Source of the DNA: a bacterium
GTDB taxonomy: Bacteria > UBA9089 > CG2-30-40-21 > SBAY01
Assembly (NCBI GenBank): GCA_030018635.1
Contig: JASEHU010000018.1
Location: forward strand, 1 to 9,983
Reading direction: 5' to 3'
DNA: 9,983 nucleotides
The position numbers were made by a program, and so were the translations under genes. The stretch's first letter is position 1. Each line of letters starts with the position of its first letter. Positions 9,793-9,983 of the stretch are shown piece by piece. The notes under the pieces are model-generated. The model was not told where the DNA came from, searched no databases, and saw nothing but the letters and a program-made list of their open reading frames with translations.

Positions 9793-9983
9793 ATGGCAAC
9801 AATAGTACAATTACAAAATAGTATTAAAGTATTAACTGCTGAGAATCTCAAGATTGAAACGGACCTGAATAAAGAAAAAGAAAATATTAAAGTGCTAACT
9901 GCTGAGAAGCTCAAGATTGCAGCGGACTTGAATAAAGAAAAAGAAAATATTAAAGTGCTAACTGCTGAGAAGCTCAAGATTGC
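9793..9983 (+). CDS. Coiled-coil protein of 21-residue repeats, N-terminal part (runs off the right edge)
   Basis: Sixty-three complete codons are visible from ATG 9793, with AGGAAGGGTAGGTG just upstream as ribosome-binding region. After MATIVQLQNS the protein is a tandem of a 21-residue unit (three heptads) beginning IKVLTAE and ending NKEKEN; two full units and part of a third are present, and the frame is still open at the edge. Hydrophobic residues (I, L, I, L) fall at heptad a/d positions with charged K/E elsewhere, which predicts a long parallel coiled coil. It lies 60 bp after paralogue C in the same direction and probably belongs to the same operon. Length and C-terminal domain cannot be known from this window. 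The function is not recognisable; a rod or filament role is inference. Confidence 0.8.
   Translation, partial: MATIVQLQNSIKVLTAENLKIETDLNKEKENIKVLTAEKLKIAADLNKEKENIKVLTAEKLKI
9823..9983 (+). repeat. 63-bp tandem coding repeat
   Basis: Units start at 9823, 9886 and 9949 (the last is cut by the edge). The second and third are identical over the visible part, while the first differs at a few bases (GAATCTC against GAAGCTC, GAAACGGACC against GCAGCGGACT). The near identity at DNA level points to recent expansion of the array. Confidence 0.93.

Noticed and set aside
9771..9977. 68-codon minus-strand ORF over the coiled-coil repeats
   Set aside because: It is the antisense shadow of the 63-bp tandem repeat, which stays open because the period is a multiple of three.

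Overview
The window looks like a chromosomal segment of a low-GC (roughly 40% by eye), probably Gram-negative, uncultivated-type bacterium whose genome is rich in short repeats. The yicC/gmk/coaBC order is a common bacterial housekeeping arrangement and does not fix the phylum. A large membrane-anchored TPR/beta-propeller protein of TolB-like type favours an organism with an envelope or periplasm. I could not assign a species.

Layout. Positions 1-398 (minus) hold the N-terminal part of a DUF1016/YhcG-type protein that runs off the left edge. Positions 482-627 hold one copy of a 146-bp element with terminal inverted repeats; a second copy (145/146 identical, same orientation) lies at 7597-7742. 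Positions 652-4225 (minus) hold the housekeeping block yicC -> gmk -> coaBC. It is interrupted between yicC and gmk by a small DUF4258-like/DUF2283 gene pair (putative toxin-antitoxin). The pair is followed, in its own reading direction, by an inverted repeat resembling an integron attC site. Positions 4226-4346 are a compact divergent promoter region: a palindrome supplies the -35 hexamer of both promoters, and a 34-bp perfect inverted repeat sits in the yicC leader. Positions 4347-7277 (plus) encode a 976-residue protein with an N-terminal membrane anchor, TPR repeats and WD40-like/TolB-like propeller blades. Positions 7278-7971 are non-coding and packed with inverted repeats. Positions 7972-9732 (plus) encode three mutually related small proteins of a family I do not recognise. 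They are followed by the start of a coiled-coil protein built from near-perfect 21-residue repeats (9793 to the right edge). Between the first two paralogues lies a 121-bp segment closed by a perfect 16-bp inverted repeat, a candidate structured RNA.

The most striking signal is a family of 15-bp palindromes, CAGGTTTNAAACCTG. They occur singly or in 18-bp-period arrays and are inserted in frame inside two unrelated genes, the essential coaBC (3 copies) and the TPR/propeller gene (11 copies). All three reading frames are used, and the central base of every copy is one that avoids a stop codon in its frame. Two variants keep the palindrome by paired substitutions. This resembles in principle the protein-coding palindromic elements of Rickettsia, but with a far smaller unit. 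The second candidate for something undescribed is the three-paralogue plus coiled-coil cluster at the right end.
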